A DNA stretch of 64,000 nucleotides from Coprobacillaceae bacterium UN01-12pH3A (GCA_027676805.1 JAQENU010000004.1:124001-188000), one strand, 5' to 3'. Shown: positions 44,086 through 53,924, counted from the stretch's first letter. Program-made: numbers and translations. Notes: generated by a model not told the origin, from the sequence alone.

Positions 44086-45990
44086 TTATAAATTCTCCAA
44101 TTGCTCCAGCCATAAGCGATAGCTGGCATCACTTGGCATACGCAAATCTCCGCGCGGAGATAAAGCCACACTTCCGACTTTCGGACCATCCGGAATGCAG
44201 CTGCGCTTAAACTGCTGAGTGATAAAGCGGCGATAGAATGTCTTTAACCATTTTAAAATCGTTTGTCTGTCGTATTGGTCTTTAAATGCAATTTCCGCAA
44301 TACGCAAAACTTTGCTGGGTTCATAACCAAATCGAACAACATGGTATAAGAAGAAGTCATGCAGTTCATAAGGACCGACAATATCCTCGGTTTTTTGAGT
44401 AATTTGGTTATCCTCAGCAGGTAAAAGCTCTGGTGAAACCGGTGTATCTAAAACATCTCGCAATAGCGTTTCTAATCGCTGCCCAGTATATTGGCTGGCA
44501 ACATAATCCACTAAATAGCGGACTAATGTTTTGGGGACAGAAGCATTGACACCATACATCGACATATGATCCCCGTTATAAGTTGACCAGCCTAAAGCAA
44601 CCTCAGAAAGGTCACCGGTACCTACGACAATGCCGCCAATTTGATTGGAAAGATCCATCAATACCTGTGTTCTTTCTCTTGCCTGTACATTTTCATAAGT
44701 GACATCATGTACATTATCATCATGACCAATATCTTTAAAATGCAGCAGCACCGCCTCTTTAATTGGAATTGTCTTGCTTGTTACGCCTAATTCTTCCATT
44801 AAGCCTAAGGCATTGTTTAAAGTTCTTGAAGTTGTCCCAAAGCAAGGCATAGTAATAGCGTAAATGTTCTCACTAGGCAGGCCTAACTTTTTAAACGTCA
44901 TGTGCGTAACTAACAAAGCTAAGGTAGAGTCTAATCCACCTGAAATACCAATCACAGCTTTCTTAGTTTGTGTTGCTTCTAATCTTTGTTTCAATCCCAT
45001 GATCTGGATATTAAACACTTCTTCACAGCGTTTTTGTCTGAGCTGAGGGTCACTGGGAACAAACGGTGTTGGATCATAACCGCGATCAAGCTTGAACTCT
45101 TTAATCGGCATATTGAAATAAACTCGATCATATTCATCATTCGTTTTGAACGTAGTCATTTTTCTTCTTTCCGCCGTTAATTTTGAAACATCAATATCAG
45201 CATAGGTAATTCCTATTGAATAGCAATCCGACTCATTCAGAATAGTACCGTTTTCTCCGATTAAATTATGTCCGCTGAAAACAACATCAGTTGTGGATTC
45301 CCCCGCTCCGGCATTGGCGTAAATATATGCCGTTACCAGGCGGGCAGATTGAGATTGTACGAGCAAACGGCGATAATCACTTTTTCCGGTTAATTCATTG
45401 CTGGCAGAAGCATTGGCAATGATTGTCGCTCCGGCAAGAGCGTGAGAACCGCTTGGGGGATTAGGTGCCCACAGGTCTTCACAGATTTCAACCCCGATAC
45501 TCATAGCTGGCATATAAGCATTTTCAAATAAGATATGGCTGCCAAAAGGCACAATCTGATCATCAAAAATCACTTCGGTTAAAATATCTTTACCGGATTC
45601 AAAATGTCTTGCCTCATAAAACTCACTGTAATTAGGAATATGTGTTTTAGGTACTAATCCCAGTAACTGTCCTTCATAGATGACAGCTGCCACATTATAT
45701 AATTTATGATTAAAAATATAAGGCAGCCCAACGACAGTAAGCAGATCTAAAGATTCAGAAGCAGCAATAATATTTTTTAACTGCTGCAAGGCTTCGTTTA
45801 AAAGGCGATCCTGAAAAAATAAATCCTCACATGTATATCCCGTAATGGCAAGCTCCGGAAATACTAAAATCTTAGTTTGGTTCTTTGAAGCAGTTCTCAT
45901 CATCTTGATGATCTGTTCTGTATTGGAAATGCAGTCCGCTATCTTAGTATGAATGGAAGCGGCACCTACACGAATAAAGCCATCTTTCAT
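44086..45990 (-). CDS. nadE: Glutamine-dependent NAD+ synthetase
   Basis: A 634-residue two-domain enzyme. The N-terminal nitrilase-type glutaminase (about 1-270) has Glu in FPELAITGYTCEDL, Lys in VPKTHIPNYSEFYE and the catalytic Cys in VEICEDLWAP. The C-terminal NAD synthetase domain (about 330-620) has the ATP-binding SGGLDSTLALL loop, then STYNGDHMSMYGVNA. It makes NAD+ from deamido-NAD+, ATP and glutamine, the last step of NAD biosynthesis. The length matches the bacterial long form. AAGGAGG lies 10 bases before the start. It is divergent from the flavodiiron gene. Confidence 0.95.
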   Translation of the reverse strand: MKDGFIRVGAASIHTKIADCISNTEQIIKMMRTASKNQTKILVFPELAITGYTCEDLFFQDRLLNEALQQLKNIIAASESLDLLTVVGLPYIFNHKLYNVAAVIYEGQLLGLVPKTHIPNYSEFYEARHFESGKDILTEVIFDDQIVPFGSHILFENAYMPAMSIGVEICEDLWAPNPPSGSHALAGATIIANASASNELTGKSDYRRLLVQSQSARLVTAYIYANAGAGESTTDVVFSGHNLIGENGTILNESDCYSIGITYADIDVSKLTAERRKMTTFKTNDEYDRVYFNMPIKEFKLDRGYDPTPFVPSDPQLRQKRCEEVFNIQIMGLKQRLEATQTKKAVIGISGGLDSTLALLVTHMTFKKLGLPSENIYAITMPCFGTTSRTLNNALGLMEELGVTSKTIPIKEAVLLHFKDIGHDDNVHDVTYENVQARERTQVLMDLSNQIGGIVVGTGDLSEVALGWSTYNGDHMSMYGVNASVPKTLVRYLVDYVASQYTGQRLETLLRDVLDTPVSPELLPAEDNQITQKTEDIVGPYELHDFFLYHVVRFGYEPSKVLRIAEIAFKDQYDRQTILKWLKTFYRRFITQQFKRSCIPDGPKVGSVALSPRGDLRMPSDASYRLWLEQLENL

Positions 45991-46173
45991 AATATGTATC
46001 CTCCTTATTCATCTCTATTATTATAGCAAATTTTTGACTTTATGCTATGAATTAAAAAAGAATATCATTCTATTGTAAAACAGAGAAGAAAAGGCAATCA
46101 ATTTATCAATCATATTAATGGAAAAAAACAAAGCAAACGACTATAATCATTAATGGAAACGGGGGATGTATAA

Positions 46174-47364
46174 ATGAATTGCTTGAAATTAAAAGATAAT
46201 TTTTATTGGATCGGTATCCAAGATGCACAGCTAAGAGTGTTTGACATTATCATGGAAACCAAATTCGGAACTACTTATAACTCATATTTATTAAAGACAA
46301 ATGAAGGAGTAGTTCTATTTGAAACAGCTAAAGCTAAGTTTTTTGATGATTATTTAGAAAAGATCCAAGAATACTGCCATATAGAAGAAATCAGCTATAT
46401 CATTGTGGAACATACTGAACCGGATCACAGCGGTTCAATCGAAAGGCTTTTAGAATTAAATCCTAATATTACGATCGTTTCAACGATGATCGCAGCAAAC
46501 TACTTAAAGGAAATCACAAATAAAGAATTTAATTCTAAGATCGTTAAAGACAATGAAGAAATGACAATCGGAGAATATTCATTTAAATTTTTGTCGGTAC
46601 CGAACCTGCACTGGCCAGATACGATGTATACATATATTAAGGAACTAAACACACTAGTAACGTGCGACTCGTTTGGAGCTCATTATGCTCATGATGGTGT
46701 TCTTCTTTCAACGGTGGAAAACAAAGCGGATTATCAGGAGGCCTTGGATTATTACTTTAATATGATTTTAGGACCGTTTAAACCGTTCATGCTGAAGGCA
46801 TTAAAAAAGATTGAAGGATTAACCATTGAGATGATTGCACCTGGACATGGACCAGTGTTAGATCAGGATATTAAAGAAATTCAGGAGCATTATGATCAGC
46901 TTTGCCAGCCTAAACCGGATCATCAGCCTAAAGTAGTCATTCCGTTTGTTTCTGCTTATGGCTACACACAGACAATGGCAGAAACGATTGCAGAAGTATT
47001 GAAGGATAATGGCATTGAAGTGGCAATCTATGATTTGACAGAAGCAGACCGTGATCATGTGGTTACAGAAATGAAACAGGCAGATGGTATTATGTATGGC
47101 TGTCCAACCTTGCTGAATGATGCCTTGCCGCCGATTTATGATGTAATGAACAGTATCATAACAGCATATGATGGGGTAAAAGTTGTTTCCGCCTTTGGCG
47201 ATTATGGCTGGACAGGGGAAGCAGTAGGCAATATGATGACTCGTTTAAAACAGCAGAAGCATAAAATTGTGGATGAAGGCTATCGTGTTAAATTTAAGCC
47301 AAGTACCCAGCAGATTGAAGAAATCAAGGCATATGCTTTAAACTTTGCGGAACATCTCAAATAG
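46174..47364 (+). CDS. Flavodiiron protein (FprA-type A-flavoprotein)
   Basis: A 396-residue enzyme. A metallo-beta-lactamase-like domain carries the diiron ligands His80-x-Glu82-x-Asp84-His85 (HTEPDH), and CDSFGAH and PGHGPV give further ligands. A C-terminal flavodoxin domain (about 253-396; SAYGYTQTMAETI binds FMN phosphate) follows. It reduces O2 to water or NO to N2O in anaerobes, using electrons from rubredoxin or a reductase that is not encoded nearby. GGGGGA precedes the start and TATAAT at 46142-46147 is a likely -10. Confidence 0.93.
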   Translation: MNCLKLKDNFYWIGIQDAQLRVFDIIMETKFGTTYNSYLLKTNEGVVLFETAKAKFFDDYLEKIQEYCHIEEISYIIVEHTEPDHSGSIERLLELNPNITIVSTMIAANYLKEITNKEFNSKIVKDNEEMTIGEYSFKFLSVPNLHWPDTMYTYIKELNTLVTCDSFGAHYAHDGVLLSTVENKADYQEALDYYFNMILGPFKPFMLKALKKIEGLTIEMIAPGHGPVLDQDIKEIQEHYDQLCQPKPDHQPKVVIPFVSAYGYTQTMAETIAEVLKDNGIEVAIYDLTEADRDHVVTEMKQADGIMYGCPTLLNDALPPIYDVMNSIITAYDGVKVVSAFGDYGWTGEAVGNMMTRLKQQKHKIVDEGYRVKFKPSTQQIEEIKAYALNFAEHLK

Positions 47365-47453
47365 CGGAGGTTGTCTAAATTTGAAAAAATGAACCGATAA
47401 AATGATAAATGCGCTAATATAATCGTATTGATTCATTATATTAGGAGGACTTT

Positions 47454-48239
47454 ATGGGGAGAACAGAACAAAGAAGACAATACCAAAGTATTATCCGTCA
47501 TCAGCTGAATACGAAAGAGCCTAAAACAACGGTGGAATATTATGAAAAGCTGCTGAAAGCGGGCTATCATGAAGAACGAATTGTACAGCTGATGGCTTAT
47601 GTATTAGAAACCTATACGAAAGCGATTATTGGATCAAACCAGCCATTCAGTGAGTTTGAATGGAAATCCTATTTAAACGATGTCCATTATACAATACCCA
47701 ATGAAGACGCTGAATCCTTTGATGAACGTGATGCAAGAAGCAACAGTAAACGAATAAAAAAAGAATATGGTGATCTAAGAAAAAATGAACGTCAGTATTT
47801 AGATGAACTGATTGCGATAGAAGAATCTTTATATATGGCATACTTGCTTTTTGATATTAATGAAAGTGACGCTAAAAAGATTCTTCATGTTGTGATTCAA
47901 ACCATCTTTGATGAAATAAATCAAGAGGTGCATCATTTTGAAGACTATGTCGAAGAAGATCTGCATTTCTTAGCTAAGAATATCTTGTATTGCAGTGATC
48001 CGTATCTCAATCCGGCGTTGAAGGCATTTATTGATCCGGCAATAGAAGTAAAACCGGAAAATAACGAACGTTTATTCAAACCTTTGCTGCTGTGTTTAAA
48101 CCGTATTCTTGAAAAGATAGATCAATCAAGTAAATCAAGGGGTTATTTTAATATCGTTAAAGCTTATGTGAAAGCAGACTTTTCTAAGGAACCAAAATGG
48201 TTTTATAATGAAAAAACCCTTGCTGGAATCCGAGAATAA
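47454..48239 (+). CDS. Hypothetical protein, 261 aa
   Basis: I do not recognise this family. It is soluble, rich in charged residues and mostly helical, without a signal peptide. An acidic/basic central stretch (residues about 80-115) separates two helical parts. The N-terminal 65 residues look like a small helical repeat (TTVEYYEKLLKAGYHEERIV). AGGAGG precedes the start. It lies 89 bases after the flavodiiron gene and has its own terminator; a functional link is not evident. Confidence 0.65.
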   Translation: MGRTEQRRQYQSIIRHQLNTKEPKTTVEYYEKLLKAGYHEERIVQLMAYVLETYTKAIIGSNQPFSEFEWKSYLNDVHYTIPNEDAESFDERDARSNSKRIKKEYGDLRKNERQYLDELIAIEESLYMAYLLFDINESDAKKILHVVIQTIFDEINQEVHHFEDYVEEDLHFLAKNILYCSDPYLNPALKAFIDPAIEVKPENNERLFKPLLLCLNRILEKIDQSSKSRGYFNIVKAYVKADFSKEPKWFYNEKTLAGIRE

Positions 48240-48244
48240 AGCGA

Positions 48245-48277
48245 AAGAAGCATCTTATTTGATTGCTTCTTTTTTTA
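48245..48277 (+). terminator. Terminator after the 261-aa protein gene
   Basis: AAGAAGCA (48245-48252) pairs with TGCTTCTT (48264-48271), then a T run. Confidence 0.8.
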
Positions 48278-48359
48278 TGGTTTTCAAAACTTGAAAAATA
48301 TATCGATATACTAATTAGGTGTGATATTGTAAAAAAGATATATTATAAGGAGGAAAATC

Positions 48360-49730
48360 ATGTCGAATGATAGAAAATTAACAAACGATCTTACTAAAGG
48401 GCATGTCGGTAAAAAACTGTTAGTTTTTGCTTTGCCTTTTATGTTATCCAATGCTTTGCAGATGATCTATAATATGGTTGATATGGTTGTTGTGGGGAAA
48501 TTTGTAGGAAGCTCAGGACTTTCCGCTGTTTCTATTTCGGCTCAGATTGTGATGCTGATGACGACTTTATGTATGGGCTTTTCCACCAGCGGACAAGTAT
48601 ATATATCGCAGCTGACCGGAGCTGGCAATAAAGAAGGAATTAAAAAAGCAGTAGGGACATTGTTTTCTACATTGATGATTGGAGCAGTGATCATGAGTAT
48701 CATTGGAATCATCGGCTCAAATACTTTTCTGCAGCTTTTAAATACACCATCTGAATCGATTGCTCAGGCGAATACTTATATGTATATTTGCAGCGGTGGG
48801 ATTATTTTTACCTTTGGCTACAACATGGTTTCGGCAGTATTAAGAGGCATGGGAGATTCTAAACGTCCTTTCATGTTCGTAGCAATAGCGTCTGTCATAA
48901 ACCTTGTTCTTGATTTGCTTTTTGTCGGACCCCTTAAAATGGGAGTAGCCGGTGCTGCTTTAGCAACGATCATCGGTCAGGCGGTTTCCTTTTTATGGGC
49001 ATTATATTTCTTATATAAAAACAAAGCTTCATTTTCTTTAGACTTCAAGAAAGAAAGCTTTAAAATTGATAGTCCTACTTTAAAAGTGCTAGTTAAATTA
49101 GGGGTTCCCTTCGCATTACAGTCAAGTGCTATCTCATTATCGATGGTGTTTGTAAGCGGACTGGTCAATACGTTTGGTGTCTTTGCTTCAGCAACCTTTG
49201 GCGTTGGAACGAAGGTTTCTCAAATTCCCGGAATCATGGGACAGTCAATCGGAATGGCGGTATCTTCGATGGTTGGACAGAATATGGGAGCCGGAAAACC
49301 GGAGCGTGCCAAACATACAGTGCATGTCGGACTGATGTTTACCACTTGCATTTATACCTTAATGGGAATTATCTTTTTCCTTTTCCCTAGTCAAATCTTT
49401 TCAATCTTTACAAATGAACAGGAAGTTATTGACTTGTCAAGAATGTTTGTAACATCGATGCTTTTAGGCTTCCCGGCAATGGCGTTTATGTCGCCAATCA
49501 ATGCTTTTATTCAGGGAATCGGCTTTGCTACTTTCTCTTTTGTAACTGCTTTATTAGATGGCATCGTGATTCGTATTACACTAAGCTGGTTTTTGGGAAT
49601 CTTCTTAAATCTGGGGCTATTTGGCTTTTTCTTGGGATATTCTCTGGCTGCATATGGAACAACCATTCCCGCTGCCGTTTACTTTTTTAGCGGAATGTGG
49701 CGTAAACGTAAAATGCTGACTCAATCATAG
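48360..49730 (+). CDS. MATE-family efflux transporter
   Basis: A 456-residue protein with twelve hydrophobic segments and typical MATE features: LPFMLSNALQMIYNMVDMVVVG in the first helices, AVLRGMGDSKRPF between helices 5 and 6, and the repeated half motif later (GFATFSFVTALLDG). It exports cationic drugs or metabolites in exchange for Na+ or H+. AAGGAGGAAAATC precedes the start. It is monocistronic with no linked regulator, unlike the second MATE gene at 58913. Confidence 0.92.
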   Translation: MSNDRKLTNDLTKGHVGKKLLVFALPFMLSNALQMIYNMVDMVVVGKFVGSSGLSAVSISAQIVMLMTTLCMGFSTSGQVYISQLTGAGNKEGIKKAVGTLFSTLMIGAVIMSIIGIIGSNTFLQLLNTPSESIAQANTYMYICSGGIIFTFGYNMVSAVLRGMGDSKRPFMFVAIASVINLVLDLLFVGPLKMGVAGAALATIIGQAVSFLWALYFLYKNKASFSLDFKKESFKIDSPTLKVLVKLGVPFALQSSAISLSMVFVSGLVNTFGVFASATFGVGTKVSQIPGIMGQSIGMAVSSMVGQNMGAGKPERAKHTVHVGLMFTTCIYTLMGIIFFLFPSQIFSIFTNEQEVIDLSRMFVTSMLLGFPAMAFMSPINAFIQGIGFATFSFVTALLDGIVIRITLSWFLGIFLNLGLFGFFLGYSLAAYGTTIPAAVYFFSGMWRKRKMLTQS

Positions 49731-49751
49731 CGTAGAAATACGCTTTTTTTG
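49729..49751 (+). terminator. Terminator of the first MATE gene
   Basis: AGCGTA (49729-49734), tetraloop GAAA, TACGCT (49739-49744), then T7; overlaps the stop codon. Confidence 0.9.
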
Positions 49752-49814
49752 TATTATTCCCCCATTTTTTTATGGTTTGTGATATGATTAAACACATGAA
49801 GGGGGGAGAATTGA

Positions 49815-51314
49815 ATGACATATGAAGATTTAAAACCACATATATTGAGATGTCAGGCATTGAATGCCGCATTGACATTATTTGCATGGGATCAGGATAC
49901 GGAGGCACCAAGTCAATCGGTTGATAACACGGCTAAATTTGTCGGGGTACTGACCAATGATTATTTTGAGGCTGTGACCAATCCGGAAGCAAAAAGGATT
50001 TTATTGGATTTATCACAGCAAGATCTGCCGTTAGCACAAAAAGCGGTTGTGAAAAAATGGCTGAAAGACCTTAAACAGCTTGAAAAAATTCCGGCAGAAG
50101 AGTATCAGGCGCATCAGGAATTAGTCATGAAGGCTCAGCGTGTTTGGCAGCAGGCGAAAGTTACCAATGATTATCCACTGTTCAAACCTTATTTAAAAAA
50201 GATCGTGGAAGATCAAAAACGCTTTGCAAGCTATCGTCAGGAAGATGAAGCCTGCTTATATGATGTATTGTTGGACGATTTTGAACCGGGATTTACTACA
50301 AAGGAATTAGATGAATTCTTTGCCTTGCTGCGAAAAGAGATTGTACCGCTATTAAAAAGGATTCAGGCATCACCCAAAAAGATCGATAAATCTTTCATGA
50401 CTCGTGAATATCCGATCGATTTGCAAAAGACATTTAACTTGCAGCTGGCTAAATATATTGGGTTTGATTTTGATCGTGGAGTGATTAAGGAAAGTGAACA
50501 TCCGTTTACTACCAATTTCCATAATCATGATGTCCGTTTGACGACACATTATTATTTAAATAATTTGGAAAGTGCTATCTTTTCTACAATCCATGAAACC
50601 GGACATGCCACTTATGAATTCAATATTGCAGATGACATCACATTAACACCGGCGAATCAAGTGTCAATGGGGAGACACGAGTCACAGTCACGATTCTATG
50701 AAAATGTGATCGGACGCAGCGAGAACTTCTGGAAGCCTTTATATCCTAAATTGAAGGGATTATTTCCTAAGCAGTTAGACGATATTACCTTCGATCATTT
50801 TATGGAGGCAATCAATAAAGCAGAAGCCAGTTTGATTCGTACGGAGGCAGATGAATTAACGTATTCATTGCATATCATGATCCGTTATGAAATAGAAAAG
50901 AAATTGTTCAGTGAAGAAATCGACTATGATGCTTTACCGGCATTATGGAATCAGATGTATCAGGAATACTTGGGCGTTATACCGCCAAACGATACAGCCG
51001 GTATTTTGCAGGATGTTCACTGGGCAGGGGGAATGTTGGGGTATTTTCCAAGCTATGCTTTAGGAAGTGCGATCGCCAGTCAAATTTATGCCTATATGCA
51101 GAAAAATACGGCGATTGATCAATGGATCAGTGAAGGTGATTTTGCTTCAATCAAAGCCTATTTGAAAGAACATATCCATCAGTATGGTGCTATTTATGAT
51201 ACGAATGAGCTTTTAGTGATGCTGACGAAAGAGAAATTCAATGCTCATTACTATGTGGACTATTTAAAAGATAAATTTATGGCACTTTATCAATTAAAAG
51301 ATTGTCAAAATTAG
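49815..51314 (+). CDS. M32 carboxypeptidase (thermostable carboxypeptidase 1 type)
   Basis: A 499-residue cytoplasmic metallopeptidase of family M32. The zinc site HETGH (His260, Glu261, His264) is present, with the downstream Glu in SMGRHESQSRFYEN, and the family motifs IRTEADELTYSLHIMIRYE and HWAGGMLGYFPSYALGS. It trims C-terminal residues from peptides and has broad specificity except for Pro. The length is normal for the family. GGGGGGAG lies 8 bases upstream. A 131-residue protein of unknown function follows 38 bases downstream, possibly on the same transcript. Confidence 0.93.
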   Translation: MTYEDLKPHILRCQALNAALTLFAWDQDTEAPSQSVDNTAKFVGVLTNDYFEAVTNPEAKRILLDLSQQDLPLAQKAVVKKWLKDLKQLEKIPAEEYQAHQELVMKAQRVWQQAKVTNDYPLFKPYLKKIVEDQKRFASYRQEDEACLYDVLLDDFEPGFTTKELDEFFALLRKEIVPLLKRIQASPKKIDKSFMTREYPIDLQKTFNLQLAKYIGFDFDRGVIKESEHPFTTNFHNHDVRLTTHYYLNNLESAIFSTIHETGHATYEFNIADDITLTPANQVSMGRHESQSRFYENVIGRSENFWKPLYPKLKGLFPKQLDDITFDHFMEAINKAEASLIRTEADELTYSLHIMIRYEIEKKLFSEEIDYDALPALWNQMYQEYLGVIPPNDTAGILQDVHWAGGMLGYFPSYALGSAIASQIYAYMQKNTAIDQWISEGDFASIKAYLKEHIHQYGAIYDTNELLVMLTKEKFNAHYYVDYLKDKFMALYQLKDCQN

Positions 51315-51352
51315 GGTTGTGCGTTATATTTTAATTAAGGAGGGAGAATTCA

Positions 51353-51748
51353 ATGAAACGCTACTATTATAAGTTTAATGAAAAAGAAATGGAGCAGTTA
51401 AAACAGGATTTAAGATTCTATGCTGAGATTAAGGGATATGAGTTCCAAAGTGAAGAAGACGGGGCTCGCTATGCCTGCCAAATCAGAAGAAGCAAAACAG
51501 CGACGAAATCTTGTACTGTTATCTTTAGGCATAATGTTTCAACACGTTTAACCATTCAAATGGGGATGATTGATTGGATTAACGGGTCTTTAATGGATGC
51601 CTTTTATCCGGAATTGGAAAAAAATATTGTGGATTCTACACCTGTCCCACTCTTAGAGCATAAAGAAAAAGAAATGCGACATGATGTTAAGCTGTTAATC
51701 AAAGTAAGATTGGGGAACTATTTTGATCATAAGGATCAGGTAAAATAA
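51353..51748 (+). CDS. Hypothetical protein, 131 aa
   Basis: Not recognised. It is a soluble protein with an aromatic N-terminus (MKRYYYKF) and mixed alpha/beta character, without motifs I can name. AAGGAGGGAG supports the start. It follows the M32 peptidase by 38 bases with no terminator between, so the two may be co-transcribed. A perfect terminator follows. Confidence 0.65.
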   Translation: MKRYYYKFNEKEMEQLKQDLRFYAEIKGYEFQSEEDGARYACQIRRSKTATKSCTVIFRHNVSTRLTIQMGMIDWINGSLMDAFYPELEKNIVDSTPVPLLEHKEKEMRHDVKLLIKVRLGNYFDHKDQVK

Positions 51749-51773
51749 AAAGTCGGGAAAACCGACTTTTTAT
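51747..51773 (+). terminator. Terminator after the 131-aa protein gene
   Basis: AAAAAGTCGG (51747-51756) pairs with CCGACTTTTT (51762-51771) around GAAAA. Confidence 0.9.
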
Positions 51774-51788
51774 ATGAAAGGAAGTATT

Positions 51789-52043
51789 ATGGAATATACA
51801 ATCGATTCAGCAACAAAAGCAGCACACGCGATGTACGTTTATGAATCATCAGAAAAAGCAGATGAAAAAGAAATGGAATATCCTTTTGACGGTATTTGGT
51901 TTAGTATGTATGATGTCTGTAAACTTTATCATGATGGGATTATTGAAGATGTTGAAAAGGAAGAATTTGAGGAAGCCAAACAATTTTTAAAGGACACACA
52001 GTCTTTAACACAAGATTATCAAGAGAAGGTATTTGAGTTTTAA
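51789..52043 (+). CDS. Hypothetical acidic protein, 84 aa
   Basis: Not recognised. It is small and acidic, with no membrane segment. The ATG at 51789 is preferred because AAAGGAAG lies just upstream; the ATG at 51774 is at the edge of the preceding terminator. It may be expressed by read-through from the upstream gene. Confidence 0.55.
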   Translation: MEYTIDSATKAAHAMYVYESSEKADEKEMEYPFDGIWFSMYDVCKLYHDGIIEDVEKEEFEEAKQFLKDTQSLTQDYQEKVFEF

Positions 52044-52044
52044 C

Positions 52045-52403
52045 TTAAATATCTTTTTTATTATTGGGCGCCGATATGCCATAGATAAATGGAGGCAATA
52101 GAAGCATAGGGGGATAATGCTCAACGATCTCATCAAATTCTTTTTTAGTCAGTCGTTCCATTTGGTAGACTTTACACATTCCTTTGCGAATAGTGATATC
52201 TTCATAACTGATAATATCAGTGCGCTGCATATCATCAAGCGGGACCATCTTGGCACTCCAAGACCAATGCCCTTTTCCTGATATAGATAATCGAATGCCC
52301 CTTGATCATTCATTGTATATAAGGTGTCTAAACAAAAGCAATGGGTTATCATTTTATGGGTTAATTTTTGAACTTGGTGGATCGTATAAGGAAAATAACT
52401 GGG
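52045..52403 (-). pseudogene. Frameshifted gene fragment downstream of the MGMT gene
   Basis: Two minus-strand frames, each with protein-like composition, join at a short G run (plus-strand C3 at 52270-52272). Frame A supplies MNDQGAFDYLYQEKG, then frame B continues GHWSWSAKMVPLDDMQ and DITIRKGMCKVYQMERLT to the stop at 52045. Adding one G would give a continuous product. Frame A is open back to the MGMT stop but lacks a ribosome-bound start, so the 5' end may be lost too. I do not recognise the family. A sequencing error in the G run is possible. Confidence 0.45.
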
Positions 52404-52871
52404 TTAACGGTGCTCATACTCTAAAGTGAGAAGGGCTTCTTTTATAGGCAATCCGCCGCCATAGCCTACTAATTGTCCGTTCGCTCCAATCACACGATGG
52501 CAAGGAATAACGATGGTGATCGGATTTTTATTATTAGCACCTCCGACTGCATGACAGGCTTTTTCATTGCCAACCACTTTTGCTAATTGCTTATAAGACC
52601 ATGTCTCTTTGTAAGGAATTGTCTGCAAGGCTTTCCAGCATCGTTCCTGAAACTCGGTACCACTTGGATTTAACGGAAGCTCAAAGATTTTTCTTTTTCC
52701 CTCGAAATATTCTGACAGCTGTAAGCAGGCTTTTTTAATAAGGGGAGTCTCCATGAATTGATACTCTTCTTTATTGAATCCATCATGAGTGGTAATATGA
52801 GTGATGGCCTCGCTATTATCTGCAATCGCCAGCTTCCCTATAGGAAAATCATAATAATATACATGTTTCAT
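52404..52871 (-). CDS. ogt: Methylated-DNA--protein-cysteine methyltransferase
   Basis: A 155-residue Ogt-type suicide DNA repair enzyme. The acceptor cysteine is in IPCHRVIG (Cys124), preceded by the helix-turn-helix segment (YKQLAKVVG, HAVGGANNKNP). It removes methyl groups from O6-methylguanine and O4-methylthymine in DNA. The ATG at 52871 has GAGGTG a few bases upstream; a GTG at 52880 overlaps that site and is rejected. An Ada-type regulatory domain is absent. It is divergent from the SDR gene. Confidence 0.93.
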   Translation of the reverse strand: MKHVYYYDFPIGKLAIADNSEAITHITTHDGFNKEEYQFMETPLIKKACLQLSEYFEGKRKIFELPLNPSGTEFQERCWKALQTIPYKETWSYKQLAKVVGNEKACHAVGGANNKNPITIVIPCHRVIGANGQLVGYGGGLPIKEALLTLEYEHR

Positions 52872-52994
52872 ATGTTTCACCTCATCACTACTATACCATA
52901 GTTTTTTTAAGATCCCTTTAAGGGATTACATTCTCTGCATATTTTTATCCATTTCAGCAATAATGAATGTATAAGAAAGAGGAGGTCATACATA

Positions 52995-53792
52995 ATGAGA
53001 CTTAAAGATAAAGTTGTTTTAGTCACAGCATCAACACGTGGAATCGGGCTGGCAATTGTAGAAGCATGTGCAAAAGAAGGCGCTATTGTCTACATGGGAG
53101 CTAGAAACATGGAACGGGCAAAAGAGCGGGCAGACGAATTTAATGCTTTAGGCTATCAAGTACGAACAGTTTATAATGATGCAAGTGTTTTAGACAGCTA
53201 TAAGCAAATGATAGAAACGGTAATTGATCAATCCGGTCATATTGATGTTTTAGTCAACAACTTTGGAACATCTGATCCAAAGACTGATCTTGATATCGAA
53301 CATACCGACTATCAACATTTTATCGATACAATCCAAATGAATTTGGCAAGTGTCTTTTTACCTGTTCAAGCGGTTATCCCTTATATGCGAGAAAACAAAG
53401 GTGGAAGTATCATCAATATTTCCTCTGTTGGCGGGATGATTCCGGATATTTCAAGAATCGGCTATGCTATTTCTAAAGATGCCATTAACTATCTGACAAA
53501 AAACATTGCGGTACAAACAGCAAGAGATCAGATTCGCTGCAATGCAGTGATGCCGGGAATGACTGCAACTGAGGCAGTGACTGGTAATATGAGTGATGGC
53601 TTTACCCAGTTTTTCTTAAAGCACAGTCCCATTCAAAGAATGGCAAAACCAGAAGAAATCGCGCATGCAGTCGTTTATTTTGCCAGTGATGAGTCACAGT
53701 TTACCACAGGACAGATTATCGCAGTATCCGGTGGTTTTGGTTTAGCGACCCCATTATATGGTGATATGATCGATCTTAGCAGTAAGCATTAA
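52995..53792 (+). CDS. SDR oxidoreductase, 7-alpha-hydroxysteroid dehydrogenase-like
   Basis: A 265-residue short-chain dehydrogenase. The cofactor loop is TASTRGIG; with the Arg of GARN this favours NADP(H). The catalytic residues are the serines in NISSVGG and Tyr157/Lys161 of YAISK. Several stretches (VNNFGTSDPKTDLDI, SRIGYAISKDAINYLTKNIA and GGFGLATPLYGDMIDL) resemble, from memory, clostridial 7-alpha-hydroxysteroid dehydrogenases that oxidise the 7-hydroxyl of bile acids such as cholate. Other SDR substrates remain possible. AGAGGAGGT lies 9 bases before the start. It is a single-gene unit with a strong terminator. Confidence 0.75.
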   Translation: MRLKDKVVLVTASTRGIGLAIVEACAKEGAIVYMGARNMERAKERADEFNALGYQVRTVYNDASVLDSYKQMIETVIDQSGHIDVLVNNFGTSDPKTDLDIEHTDYQHFIDTIQMNLASVFLPVQAVIPYMRENKGGSIINISSVGGMIPDISRIGYAISKDAINYLTKNIAVQTARDQIRCNAVMPGMTATEAVTGNMSDGFTQFFLKHSPIQRMAKPEEIAHAVVYFASDESQFTTGQIIAVSGGFGLATPLYGDMIDLSSKH

Positions 53793-53817
53793 CCACTTCT
53801 ACAGTGGTTTTTATTTT
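53791..53817 (+). terminator. Terminator of the SDR gene
   Basis: AACCACT (53791-53797) pairs with AGTGGTT (53803-53809), then a T-rich tail; the 5' arm overlaps the stop codon. Confidence 0.85.
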
Positions 53818-53924
53818 AAAAAACTATGTAAATTCTTGATTATCTCCGAAAATCCTGGATTTGCAAAGATACAGTATCGTACATCCATATTGAAACATCA
53901 TAATTAAATTAAGCTTATATACTT

